Assembly (NCBI GenBank): GCA_900753715.1
Contig: CAAEAE010000187.1
Span: 1 to 34,304 of the forward strand
DNA: 34,304 nt
Source: an uncultured Roseburia sp.
Lineage (GTDB): Bacteria; Bacillota_A; Clostridia; Lachnospirales; Lachnospiraceae
Reading direction: 5' to 3'
How positions within the stretch are numbered: the stretch's first letter is position 1; each line of letters opens with the position of its first letter. The notes under the pieces were generated by a model that saw only the letters and a list, made by a program, of their open reading frames with translations, was not told the origin of the DNA and did no database searches. Shown piece after piece: positions 22,752 through 30,904 of the stretch. A program made the translations under genes and the position numbers.

Positions 22752-24038
22752 ATGAAAGAAAGAACCTATGAGGAAGTCATAGAAGAAATAGAGAATAAAC
22801 GTAGATTTGAAAACCTTGCGGGAGTAGAAATTACAGAGCGGATGTTAGAGAAGCTCAAAGGTTCCTGCAAGGTTTCTGATTTTATCCATATAGCGGGGAC
22901 AAATGGAAAGGGTTCAGTCTCTGCTTTTTTGTGTGCAATTTTACAGGAGGCGGGGCTGAAAACCGGCATGTTTACGTCGCCGCATCTGATGGATTTTGGG
23001 GAGCGCATCCGCATAAACGGGGAAATGATTGCAAAGGAAGACGCAAAGCGGTTAGGAGAAGCACTTTTAGCGATGGACTTTGGCGTGCATCCCACGATGT
23101 TCGACTATTGTCTTATGATGGCGCTTCTTTATTTTAAGGAGAAAAAATGTGATGCGATGATTCTTGAGACAGGGCTTGGCGGCAGACTTGATTCCACAAA
23201 CGCAGTTGGAATACCGGATGTATCGGTCATCACAAAGATTGGCTATGACCATATGGCAATCCTTGGCGATACGCTGTCTGAGATTGCAGCTGAGAAAGCA
23301 GGGATTATCAAACCTGGAACGATTCTGGTCACCGAAAGCCAGGAGTCTTCGGTGCAGGAGGTATTTTCTCATGCGGTGAAAGAGGCAGGTGTGACCGATT
23401 ACAGACGGGTGAATCTTTCTGAGATTACAGACAGGCACGCAGATGAAACGGGAGAGTATTTTTCTTTTGAAAACTATAAAAATCTTTCCATGAAGATGCT
23501 CGGTGTGCACCAGTATGAAAATGCAGCGGCAGCGATTCTTGCGGCGGAGGCATTTTTAGGAAAAAGGGGAATGGAACCGGCACGAATCCGGACGGCAGTC
23601 CGTGCCGGAATCGAAAAGGCAGTGTGGCAGGGACGCATGGAGATTTTGAATAGAGAACCGTTTCTCATGGTCGATGGAGCACACAACAGCAATGGAGTTG
23701 CCGCATTAAAGGAGAGCCTTCTTACTTTGTTCCCAGGAGAAAAATTCCACTTTATCATGGGCGTGATGGCGGATAAAGACTACGAAAAAATGGTGGAGGA
23801 GCTGCTTCCGCTGGCACTTGATTTTGTGACGGTAACGGTGGAGAGTGAGCGGGCACTTCAGGCAGACAGTCTTGCCGCCTGCATTGAAAAGAAGGGTGTG
23901 ACGGCATATTCCTGCGCAAATCTGAAAGAATGTTTTGATTTAAAAAAGTGGGATACGGCGCATAAAACAGTTGCATTCGGTTCACTTTACTTTATTGGGG
24001 AAGTAGAAGCATTTTTTACAAAAGTGTTTCGGAATTAA
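22752..24038 (+). CDS. folC: Bifunctional folylpolyglutamate/dihydrofolate synthase
   Basis: 428 residues from ATG 22752, the family length. The frame is open to 22665, but the extra 29 codons are Cys-rich, unlike the family, and hold a promoter; GTG 22743 and ATG 22731 remain possible because no start has an ideal ribosome site. FolC adds glutamate to folates using ATP. The P-loop GTNGKGS is at 49-55, followed by FTSPHL, the ETGLGGRLDSTN motif, GYDHM, and VDGAHNSNG in the C-terminal ligase domain. Confidence 0.93.
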   Translation: MKERTYEEVIEEIENKRRFENLAGVEITERMLEKLKGSCKVSDFIHIAGTNGKGSVSAFLCAILQEAGLKTGMFTSPHLMDFGERIRINGEMIAKEDAKRLGEALLAMDFGVHPTMFDYCLMMALLYFKEKKCDAMILETGLGGRLDSTNAVGIPDVSVITKIGYDHMAILGDTLSEIAAEKAGIIKPGTILVTESQESSVQEVFSHAVKEAGVTDYRRVNLSEITDRHADETGEYFSFENYKNLSMKMLGVHQYENAAAAILAAEAFLGKRGMEPARIRTAVRAGIEKAVWQGRMEILNREPFLMVDGAHNSNGVAALKESLLTLFPGEKFHFIMGVMADKDYEKMVEELLPLALDFVTVTVESERALQADSLAACIEKKGVTAYSCANLKECFDLKKWDTAHKTVAFGSLYFIGEVEAFFTKVFRN

Positions 24039-24160
24039 GGCAATATGACAAAATTCCTAAATTTTCGCTAAATCTACGTAATAGATTCCTATTTTAAAGA
24101 CAAATTGGGTATACTATCAGAGAAATAAGGAAAATACAATTATTAGAAAGGATTGCAAGG

Positions 24161-25513
24161 ATGGTATTCAGCAGTTTTGAATTTTTATTCCGGTTTTTGC
24201 CGGTTTTTTTATTAATATATTACATTGCACCGCGAAAGTGCAGAAATCTGGTACTTTTTACAGGAAGTATCATATTTTATACCATTGGGGAGGCACAGTA
24301 CGTTGTGCTGCTTCTTTTATCTGTTATCGTCAACTATCTGCTTGCAAAACAGATGTACCCAAGGAAGGATACAGGAAGAGGCAGCAGGCAGAAGGCGCTT
24401 CTTATCCTGGCATTAATCTATAATTTTGGTATTTTATTCTTCTACAAATATAGCGGACTCGCAAAAGAACTTCCGCTTGGTATCAGCTTTTATACGTTTC
24501 AGATCAGTGCGTACATCATTGATGTTTATCGTGGAAAAATACCCGCATCAAGATCTTTTGTGAAGCTTGGAACTTATCTTACGATGTTTCCACAGTTGAT
24601 AGCAGGACCGATTATCAACTATTCTGAGGTCAGTGCACAATTAAAACGCAGGATTGTGAAGCTGGAAGACTTTGAGGACGGATTAAAGACCCTTATCATC
24701 GGACTTGGTGCGAAAGTTATTGTGGCAGACCGTATCGGATTACTGTGGAATAACCTCCGGTCAGTCGGATTTGAGAGTATTTCGACACCGGCGGCGTGGC
24801 TTGGTGCATTCGCATATTCATTAGAGCTTTATTTTGACTTTGCCGGCTATTCCATGATGGCAATGGGACTTGGAAAAATGTTAGGCTTTGACATTCCGGT
24901 GAACTTCAGGCAGCCTTATATGTCCCACTCGGTATCGGAATTCTGGCGCAGATGGCACATTACGCTCGGAAGATGGTTCCGGGAATATGTGTATATTCCG
25001 CTTGGCGGAAACCGCAAGGGAACGGCACGGACATTTTTTAACCTGTTTGTGGTATGGACACTGACCGCACTGTGGCACGGTGCGGAGCCGAATTTCCTTA
25101 TCTGGGGAGCGTCATTGCTCTTTTTGCTTGGAATTGAAAAATTATTTTTACTGCGTTTTCTGGAGAAACACCATGGGATTGCACATATTTATCTGCTGTT
25201 TGTAGTACCAATAACCTGGGTGGCTTTTGCAATCGAAGATGTGTCAAAACTCGGCGTCTACTTAAGCCGGATGTTTCCATTTTTTACGGAAGCGGCAGGA
25301 ACGGTAAATTCCATGGATTATGTGGGGTACTTAAAAGATTATGGACCGTTATTTTTGCTCGCCATATTTTTCGCAACGTCCGTTCCGACAGCCTTTTACA
25401 AGGTGTTTAAAAAGAAATGGCTTGGAAACATCGGGGTGACGGTGATACTTGCACTGAGTTTGTATTATCTTACAGTGTCTACGAATAATCCATTTTTGTA
25501 TTTTAATTTTTAG
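24161..25513 (+). CDS. MBOAT family O-acyltransferase (AlgI/DltB-like)
   Basis: 450 residues, polytopic. Members move acyl groups across the membrane onto cell-surface polymers. The family signature FWRRWHITLGRWFREYVYIP (about 261-280) and the catalytic His306 in TALWHGAEPN are intact. AAAGGA with GCAAGG precedes ATG 24161. It is followed 36 bases later by an SGNH-like protein with one membrane helix, a pairing typical for O-acetylation systems of secreted polysaccharides. The polymer modified is unknown, since no glycosyltransferases are nearby. Confidence 0.93.
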   Translation: MVFSSFEFLFRFLPVFLLIYYIAPRKCRNLVLFTGSIIFYTIGEAQYVVLLLLSVIVNYLLAKQMYPRKDTGRGSRQKALLILALIYNFGILFFYKYSGLAKELPLGISFYTFQISAYIIDVYRGKIPASRSFVKLGTYLTMFPQLIAGPIINYSEVSAQLKRRIVKLEDFEDGLKTLIIGLGAKVIVADRIGLLWNNLRSVGFESISTPAAWLGAFAYSLELYFDFAGYSMMAMGLGKMLGFDIPVNFRQPYMSHSVSEFWRRWHITLGRWFREYVYIPLGGNRKGTARTFFNLFVVWTLTALWHGAEPNFLIWGASLLFLLGIEKLFLLRFLEKHHGIAHIYLLFVVPITWVAFAIEDVSKLGVYLSRMFPFFTEAAGTVNSMDYVGYLKDYGPLFLLAIFFATSVPTAFYKVFKKKWLGNIGVTVILALSLYYLTVSTNNPFLYFNF

Positions 25514-25549
25514 TGAGTAATTGCAGTGAGAAAGAACGGGTGAGTCAGA

Positions 25550-26557
25550 GTGAAGAGATTTTTGAGATGCAGGATAACGGTTGTTGTTTTTTTGGGCTGG
25601 ATAGTGCTTTCCGTGATTGGTTATCTTGGACGGGACAACATTTATAAAAATTATACGATAGATATCAAAAAAACACCGTATTTTGTTCTGGTTTTCCAGG
25701 GAATCCACGATGGAATTTATCCGTGGAGCGCAGAGCCGAAGGATTTCTGGGAAAAATGGAATGAACAGCAGGGTGGAACGGAGCCGGGAAGCGAAATGGT
25801 GGCAGAGACCGAAGAGACACAGGCAACAGAGGAAATTACAGAGGCGGAAGAAACAGGTGCAACGGAGGAAGCTGGTGCTACAGAAGAATCCGGCACTACA
25901 GAGCGCGTGGATGAATCCGTGGACGATACAGAATCTGTGGGAGAGACAGAGAAACCGGAGACGAAATCGTTTGTGGATGTAGACGAAAGCTATTTTGAAG
26001 ATGCTGTGTTTATCGGAGATTCAAGAACGGTCGGTTTACAGGATTACAGTGGATTAAATGCAACGTTTTATGCTACGGTGGGGCTTAATGTCTACGATAT
26101 GTGGGATGAAGATTTTTGTAATTTGAACGGAAGTAAGGTTTCCCTGGAACAGGCATTATCGGTAAAGCAGTATAAAAAGGTTTATTTCCAGATTGGAATC
26201 AACGAGATGGGGCGCGGCACGATTGACACCTTTATGGAGGCGTATCAGAAATCCGTAGAGAAGTTCATGGAACTGCAGCCGGATGCCATTATCTATGTGC
26301 AGGCAATTATGAAGGTGACCAAATCCAAGTCGGACAATGACCCGATTTTTAATAATGAAGGAATTACCGCCCGCAATGAACGGATTGCCGAGCTTGCGGA
26401 CGGACAGAAGATTTTCTATATAGATGAGAATGAGGTCGTGTGTGATGAATCCGGCGGATTAAACCCGGAACTTACGTTTGACAATCTGCATCTTTATGGC
26501 TCCCAGTACGGAATCTGGGTGGACTTTTTAAAGACCAAGGGAATCAAGATGGATTAG
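25550..26557 (+). CDS. Membrane-anchored SGNH/GDSL-like hydrolase partner of the MBOAT protein
   Basis: 335 residues from GTG 25550 (weak site AACGGG). An N-terminal membrane helix (about 8-27) is followed by a very acidic Thr/Glu repeat linker (about 80-140, repeated ATEE/TEE units), then an extracellular SGNH-like domain: IGDS (155-158, Ser158), IGINEMG (Asn218) and FDNLH (Asp311, His314), the four expected blocks. With the MBOAT protein it likely transfers or removes acyl groups outside the cell. The stop overlaps the convergent regulator's stop by 3-4 bases. Confidence 0.85.
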   Translation: MKRFLRCRITVVVFLGWIVLSVIGYLGRDNIYKNYTIDIKKTPYFVLVFQGIHDGIYPWSAEPKDFWEKWNEQQGGTEPGSEMVAETEETQATEEITEAEETGATEEAGATEESGTTERVDESVDDTESVGETEKPETKSFVDVDESYFEDAVFIGDSRTVGLQDYSGLNATFYATVGLNVYDMWDEDFCNLNGSKVSLEQALSVKQYKKVYFQIGINEMGRGTIDTFMEAYQKSVEKFMELQPDAIIYVQAIMKVTKSKSDNDPIFNNEGITARNERIAELADGQKIFYIDENEVVCDESGGLNPELTFDNLHLYGSQYGIWVDFLKTKGIKMD

Positions 26558-27264
26558 CCGTGTGTAGGCACCCATGCAGCAGCGTGGGTGCCTTCCTGCA
26601 TTTTAAAATGATTTTTGTGGAAGGTGAAATATCCCTCGTCCTGTAAACGTCCCAGCTCGCTTGACATGGCACTGCGGTCGACGGACAGATAGTCGGCAAG
26701 CTGCTGGCGGTTGAACGGAATATCAAATTCGAGACTGCCCTGACGGATTGCCTCTGCGGAGAGGTAGGAGAGCAGTTTTTCTCTCGTGGTGCGCTTGGAC
26801 ATATGCTCTAATTTTTTACTGAGCCTGAAATTTTTCTCGGAAAGCACGGTGATGAGGTTGTGAATCAGACGGTTGTGAAATTCACAGGAGGAACCGCAGG
26901 TTGTCAGCATCTTATGAAGATTTAAAAAAAGAATTTCGGTGTTTCCGACTGCCTGGATAGAGACCTCGGACGGAACATCCGAGCGGATGGCATAGGATTC
27001 CCCGAAGATATCTCCCGGCGTACATTCTGCCATCAGATTGACATTTCCCCAGAAATCTTCCTTTAAAATATGGACATTTCCCTCGAGCACCAGGCCGATG
27101 GACTGGATGAAATCACCGTGGTGCAGAATGAAATCACCCTTGTGAAAATGTGCGTAGCGTGCCGAGAGACACCCTAACATGGAGTGAATTTCTTCCGGCG
27201 AGATTCCGGCAAAAACCGCGGAGCGTGTCAGCACGGCGTCGTATTGCTTCTGTTCCTGTTCCAT
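26554..27264 (-). CDS. Crp/Fnr family transcriptional regulator
   Basis: 236 residues from the ATG at 27262-27264, which has GGGGAGG 6 bases upstream; an ATG eight codons earlier lacks support. It has an N-terminal cyclic-nucleotide-binding-like beta roll (about 20-125) and a C-terminal HTH_Crp domain (FNRQQLADYLSVDRSAMSSE recognition helix). There is no N-terminal cysteine cluster of the FNR type, so it is not an obvious iron-sulfur oxygen sensor. It diverges from the ferredoxin-like gene, which is a likely target, as in many Clostridia. Confidence 0.92.
   Translation of the reverse strand: MEQEQKQYDAVLTRSAVFAGISPEEIHSMLGCLSARYAHFHKGDFILHHGDFIQSIGLVLEGNVHILKEDFWGNVNLMAECTPGDIFGESYAIRSDVPSEVSIQAVGNTEILFLNLHKMLTTCGSSCEFHNRLIHNLITVLSEKNFRLSKKLEHMSKRTTREKLLSYLSAEAIRQGSLEFDIPFNRQQLADYLSVDRSAMSSELGRLQDEGYFTFHKNHFKMQEGTHAAAWVPTHG
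26566..26593 (+). terminator. Hairpin inside the 3' end of the Crp/Fnr gene, likely ending the MBOAT-SGNH transcript
   Basis: AGGCACCCATGC (26566-26577) and GCGTGGGTGCCT (26582-26593) form a 12-bp stem (one wobble) with loop AGCA just past the SGNH stop. The following T content (TCCTGCATTTT) is weak, so efficiency is uncertain. The same bases encode the last residues of the convergent regulator. Confidence 0.55.
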
Positions 27265-27279
27265 AAATTTCCTCCCCAA

Positions 27280-27313
27280 ATTGTACAAAAATTAAAAATG
27301 TTGTAAAAACAAC
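27280..27313 (-). promoter_or_regulatory. Crp/Fnr gene promoter with autoregulatory-type palindrome
   Basis: On the minus strand TTTACA (27302-27307) and TACAAT (27280-27285) are 16 bp apart. Over the -35 lies GTTGT-AAAA-ACAAC (27300-27313), with 5-bp arms and a 4-bp gap, the geometry of Crp/Fnr-family sites although the letters differ from TTGAT-N4-ATCAA. This suggests self-repression and perhaps control of the divergent gene, whose own promoter lacks a consensus -35. Confidence 0.5.
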
Positions 27314-27395
27314 GGATTCTTTGCGCCCATTATAGTATGATACCGTTGTCAGGTCAAGAGCATACAGATTTTAAATAGAAAACAGGAGGAAGAAA

Positions 27396-28115
27396 ATGGT
27401 AAGACAGATTATTGAAATTGATGAGGAAAAATGTATTGGATGCGGGAAATGCGCAGATGCTTGTCATGAGGGCGCAATCGCAATGATAAATGGAAAAGCG
27501 AAACTGATGCGGGATGATTACTGCGATGGACTCGGCAACTGCCTTCCGGCATGTCCGACCGATGCAATCTCATTTGTAGAGAGGGAAGCATTAGCATATG
27601 ATGAGAAAGCGGTAGAGCTGCATAAACAGATTAAGGAGCAGGCGAAGGCTGCAAACCCGCTTGCCTGCGGCTGTCCGGGAACCCAGTCGAAGAGTATTAA
27701 CAGGGCTCATAAGGAAGCGGCAGAAGCGATAAACGATACAGCTGTAATGTCCGAGCTTTCCCAGTGGCCGGTGCAGATTAAGTTAGTTCCGGTAAACGCA
27801 CCTTACTTTAACGGTGCCAATCTTTTGGTGGCAGCAGACTGTACTGCCTACGCGTACGGCGATTTCCACCGGAAATTTATCCGCAATCACGTAACGGTTA
27901 TCGGATGCCCGAAGCTTGATGAGGGAGATTACACCGAGAAGCTGACACAGATTATCGCGAACAACGACATTAAGAGTGTGACGATTGTGCGGATGGAAGT
28001 GCCTTGCTGCGGCGGCTTAGAGCAGGCAGTCAAAAATGCACTTCAGGCGAGCGGAAAATTTATTCCGTGGCAGGTGACCGTCATTTCCACCGATGGTCAG
28101 ATTTTGGAGAGATAG
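27396..28115 (+). CDS. Ferredoxin-like protein with two [4Fe-4S] motifs and a C-terminal domain
   Basis: 239 residues with AGGAGGAAG before ATG 27396. The first cluster motif is complete: CIGCGKCADAC (Cys13, 16, 19, 23). The second is reduced: CDGLGNCLPACP, with cysteines at 43, 49 and 53 and Gly46-Leu-Gly where the usual middle Cys would lie. A second domain (about 85-239) has CGCPG and the motif VPCCGGL. The family is common in anaerobes, often beside a Crp/Fnr regulator, and is presumed to pass electrons or sense redox. Its partners are not in the window. Cytoplasmic. Confidence 0.85.
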   Translation: MVRQIIEIDEEKCIGCGKCADACHEGAIAMINGKAKLMRDDYCDGLGNCLPACPTDAISFVEREALAYDEKAVELHKQIKEQAKAANPLACGCPGTQSKSINRAHKEAAEAINDTAVMSELSQWPVQIKLVPVNAPYFNGANLLVAADCTAYAYGDFHRKFIRNHVTVIGCPKLDEGDYTEKLTQIIANNDIKSVTIVRMEVPCCGGLEQAVKNALQASGKFIPWQVTVISTDGQILER

Positions 28116-28162
28116 TTTAAAAACAGATGTTTGTAAAGTCTTTTACAGAAAGGAGAACGGAT

Positions 28163-29107
28163 ATGAGTGTAAATCAGAGAAAAGTTGCAGTAATTGGATG
28201 TGGATTTGTGGGTTCTGCCACAGCATTTGCCTTGATGGAGAGCGGACTGTTTTCCGAGATGGTGTTAATTGATGCGGACAAAAACCGCGCAGAGGGCGAA
28301 GCGATGGATATCAGCCACGGACTGCCATTTGCAAGACCGATGAAAATTTATGCCGGAGAATATGACGACATTGTGGATGCGGCAATTATCATTGTGACTG
28401 CCGGTGCAAATCAGAAGCCGGATGAAACCAGACTTGATTTGGTGCATAAAAATGTTTCGATTTATAAGAGTATTATCCCGGAGATTGCATCGCGTGGATG
28501 TGAGGGAATCCTTCTTATCGTGTCCAATCCGGTTGACATTCTGACATATGTCGCATGGAAACTTTCCGGGTTCCCGAGAAACCGTGTGCTTGGTTCCGGA
28601 ACCGTTTTGGATACCGCAAGATTAAAATACAACTTAGGCGAGCACCTTGGAGTGGACAGCCGCAGTGTCCATGCGTTTATCATCGGCGAACACGGTGACA
28701 GCGAGCTTGCAGTGTGGAGCAGTGCCACAGTTTCCGGCGTTCCAATTCACAAATTCTGCGAGATGCGGGGGCATTACAATCACGATGAGGCGGCAGAGCG
28801 TATCCATGAAACGGTAAAAAATAGTGCATACGAAATCATCGAAAAGAAGCGCGCCACTTATTTTGGGGTTGCAATGGCGGTGCGCCGAATCTGCGAGTGC
28901 TTAGTGCGCGATGAAAAATCCATTCTTCCGGTTTCCAATCTGATGCAGGGAGAATTCGGAATCAGCGATATTGCACTCAGTGTTCCGGCGGTCGTCGGCG
29001 CAGACGGCGTGGAAAATATCGTTCCGGTATCGTTAAACGAGGAAGAACTCGAGAAGCTTCAGGCGTCTGCGGCGACTTTAAAAGAGATTGCAGAAACCGT
29101 TTTATAA
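28163..29107 (+). CDS. ldh: L-lactate dehydrogenase
   Basis: 314 residues from ATG 28163 (AAGGAG and ACGGAT upstream); an ATG twelve codons earlier has no site. It reduces pyruvate to L-lactate with NADH. The Rossmann motif is IGCGFVGSA (11-19), Asp37 after VLI selects NADH, Arg90 sits in the substrate loop (KPDETR), and the catalytic His177 is in GEHGDSE, all as in LDH. Gln85 (NQKPDETR) rather than Arg marks lactate over malate specificity. It sits directly upstream of enolase. Confidence 0.94.
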   Translation: MSVNQRKVAVIGCGFVGSATAFALMESGLFSEMVLIDADKNRAEGEAMDISHGLPFARPMKIYAGEYDDIVDAAIIIVTAGANQKPDETRLDLVHKNVSIYKSIIPEIASRGCEGILLIVSNPVDILTYVAWKLSGFPRNRVLGSGTVLDTARLKYNLGEHLGVDSRSVHAFIIGEHGDSELAVWSSATVSGVPIHKFCEMRGHYNHDEAAERIHETVKNSAYEIIEKKRATYFGVAMAVRRICECLVRDEKSILPVSNLMQGEFGISDIALSVPAVVGADGVENIVPVSLNEEELEKLQASAATLKEIAETVL

Positions 29108-29131
29108 AATCCGGTAATAAAATTTCCTTTT

Positions 29132-29171
29132 TTTCACATACTGATTGCAGAAACTATCATCGTATGTGAAA
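29132..29171 (+). promoter_or_regulatory. Leader hairpin abutting the enolase ribosome site
   Basis: TTTCACATAC (29132-29141) pairs perfectly with GTATGTGAAA (29162-29171) around a 20-nt loop. The right arm runs straight into the ribosome site AAAGGGG before ATG 29182, and upstream U residues could wobble-pair with those Gs, partly covering the site. Confidence 0.45.
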
Positions 29172-29181
29172 GGGGAAACGG

Positions 29182-30537
29182 ATGTCATTAAAAATTTCAA
29201 TTACAGATGTACACGCAAGACAGATTTTGGATTCCAGAGGAAATCCGACGGTAGAGGTTGAGGTCACAGCGGAGACGGAGACGACCGGAAAGAAAATCAC
29301 GGCAAGGGAGTCTGTACCTTCCGGCGCAAGTACCGGGCAGTTTGAGGCGATTGAGCTGCGGGACGGGGACGACAATTATTTCGGACTTGGTGTCAAAAAG
29401 GTCGTAGAGCACGTCAATACCAAAATCCGCGAGGCATTACTTGGGCAAAATGTGTTAAACCAGGCAATGCTTGACCGCATTATGGTGGAGCTTGACGGAA
29501 CGGATAACAAGGGAAGCCTTGGTGCAAACGCTATTTTAGGTGTATCGCTTGCCTGCGCAAAGACTGCGGCAAAAGCGCTTGATATGCCGCTTTACCGCTA
29601 TATCGGCGGTGTGGGGGCAAAGCTTTTGCCGGTTCCGATGATGAATGTCATTAACGGAGGCGCGCATGCGAAAAATCCGCTTGATTTTCAGGAATTTATG
29701 ATTCTTCCGGCAGGAGCGGGAAGCTACAGCGAGGCGCTTCGGATGGGAACCGAGGTCTATCATTTTTTGCGGCAGATTTTAAATGAAGAAGGACTTTCTA
29801 CAGCTATCGGAGATGAGGGCGGATTTGCACCGGATTTGGCGGATGCAAAAGAGGTGTTCCGTTATCTCTCCCGTGCGGTGGAAAAAGCGGGCTACCGTGT
29901 TGGCATAGATGTTGTGTTTGCGATGGATGCAGCGGCAAGTGAGCTTTATGATGAAAAGAGCGGCAGCTACAAGTTTGCAGGAGAACAGGTGGAGCGGAGC
30001 ACAGAGGAAATGATTGCCTTTTACGAGACGCTTATTAAGGAGTTCCCGTTAGTGTCCATTGAGGACGGACTGCACGAGGATGACTGGGAGGGCTGGAAAG
30101 AGCTTACCGCGCGCCTTGGAGATAAAATCCAGCTTGTCGGCGACGACTTTTTTGTCACAAATCCAAAGCGGATTAAATGTGGAATCAAGCTTGATACGGC
30201 AAATGCCGTGCTGATAAAAGTCAATCAGATTGGAACGGTCACAGAGGCACTCGATGCGATATTTATGGCAAAAAGTGCGGGAATGCGCACCGTGATTTCC
30301 CATCGTTCCGGCGAAACGGAGGATGCGTTTATCGCGGACCTTGCCGTTGCGGTAAATGCCGGACAGATTAAGACGGGTGCACCGTGCCGCAGTGAGCGGA
30401 CGGCAAAATACAACCAGCTTTTGCGCATTGAGGAAGAGCTTGATGCACAGGCGGAATTTATCGGAAGCAGCTATATGGGATGCCGTTATTTCCCGGCTTC
30501 ACAGGAGCATTGTCCGACGGATGGAGTCTCTTCTTAA
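29182..30537 (+). CDS. eno: Enolase
   Basis: 451 residues, about 20 longer than usual. It interconverts 2-phosphoglycerate and phosphoenolpyruvate in glycolysis. Catalytic and metal residues are all present: SGAST loop (48-52), His162, Glu212 in GDEGGFAPD, Asp249, Glu294 in SIEDGL, Asp321, Lys346 in [17 protein letters not shown] (373-381) and the [19 protein letters not shown] end. The metal-site loop reads [12 protein letters not shown] rather than the common HADNNVDIQEFM. The extra length is a C-terminal tail (about 431-451) with two Cys. No terminator before secG was seen. Confidence 0.95.
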   Translation: MSLKISITDVHARQILDSRGNPTVEVEVTAETETTGKKITARESVPSGASTGQFEAIELRDGDDNYFGLGVKKVVEHVNTKIREALLGQNVLNQAMLDRIMVELDGTDNKGSLGANAILGVSLACAKTAAKALDMPLYRYIGGVGAKLLPVPMMNVINGGAHAKNPLDFQEFMILPAGAGSYSEALRMGTEVYHFLRQILNEEGLSTAIGDEGGFAPDLADAKEVFRYLSRAVEKAGYRVGIDVVFAMDAAASELYDEKSGSYKFAGEQVERSTEEMIAFYETLIKEFPLVSIEDGLHEDDWEGWKELTARLGDKIQLVGDDFFVTNPKRIKCGIKLDTANAVLIKVNQIGTVTEALDAIFMAKSAGMRTVISHRSGETEDAFIADLAVAVNAGQIKTGAPCRSERTAKYNQLLRIEEELDAQAEFIGSSYMGCRYFPASQEHCPTDGVSS

Positions 30538-30545
30538 AAAAATGG

Positions 30546-30574
30546 TTGAAAATGCCATGACTTCATGCTATAAT
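30546..30574 (+). promoter_or_regulatory. secG promoter
   Basis: TTGAAA (30546-30551), a 17-bp spacer and perfect TATAAT (30569-30574), beginning 8 bases after the enolase stop. Confidence 0.85.
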
Positions 30575-30615
30575 ATAAAAAGTTATGAGTTGACAACCTT
30601 AGGGAGGAAATCATC

Positions 30616-30855
30616 GTGGCAGTTTTAAAGACAATTTTGACCGTTATTTTCATATTGATCAGCCTTGCATTGACTGTAATCATTCTGATGCAGGAAGGAA
30701 AATCCGCAGGACTTGGCGCAATCGCCGGAGCAGCAGACACCTACTGGGGAAAGAACAAAGGACGTTCCGTTGAAGGTATGCTGGTAAAATGGACAAAGAT
30801 TTGTGTAATCTTGTTCCTGGTAATCGCTGCAGTATTAAATATGGGAATTTTCTAA
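30616..30855 (+). CDS. secG: Protein translocase subunit SecG
   Basis: 79 residues from GTG 30616 with GGGAGGAAA 6-7 bases upstream. Two membrane helices (about 4-24 and 55-76) flank the conserved loop with LMQEGKSAGLG. SecG is the small accessory subunit of the SecYEG channel. The order secG, rnr, smpB, ssrA is a widely conserved Firmicute cluster, which strengthens the call. Confidence 0.94.
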   Translation: MAVLKTILTVIFILISLALTVIILMQEGKSAGLGAIAGAADTYWGKNKGRSVEGMLVKWTKICVILFLVIAAVLNMGIF

Positions 30856-30863
30856 GAAACATG

Positions 30864-30892
30864 GAGGCTGTCGTTTGGACAGCCTCTTTTTT
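30864..30892 (+). terminator. Intrinsic terminator between secG and rnr
   Basis: GAGGCTGTC (30864-30872) and GACAGCCTC (30878-30886) form a perfect 9-bp stem followed by TTTTTT. It ends only a few bases before the rnr ribosome site, so rnr expression from the secG promoter depends on read-through. Confidence 0.88.
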
Positions 30893-30904
30893 GATGGAGG
30901 AGAG

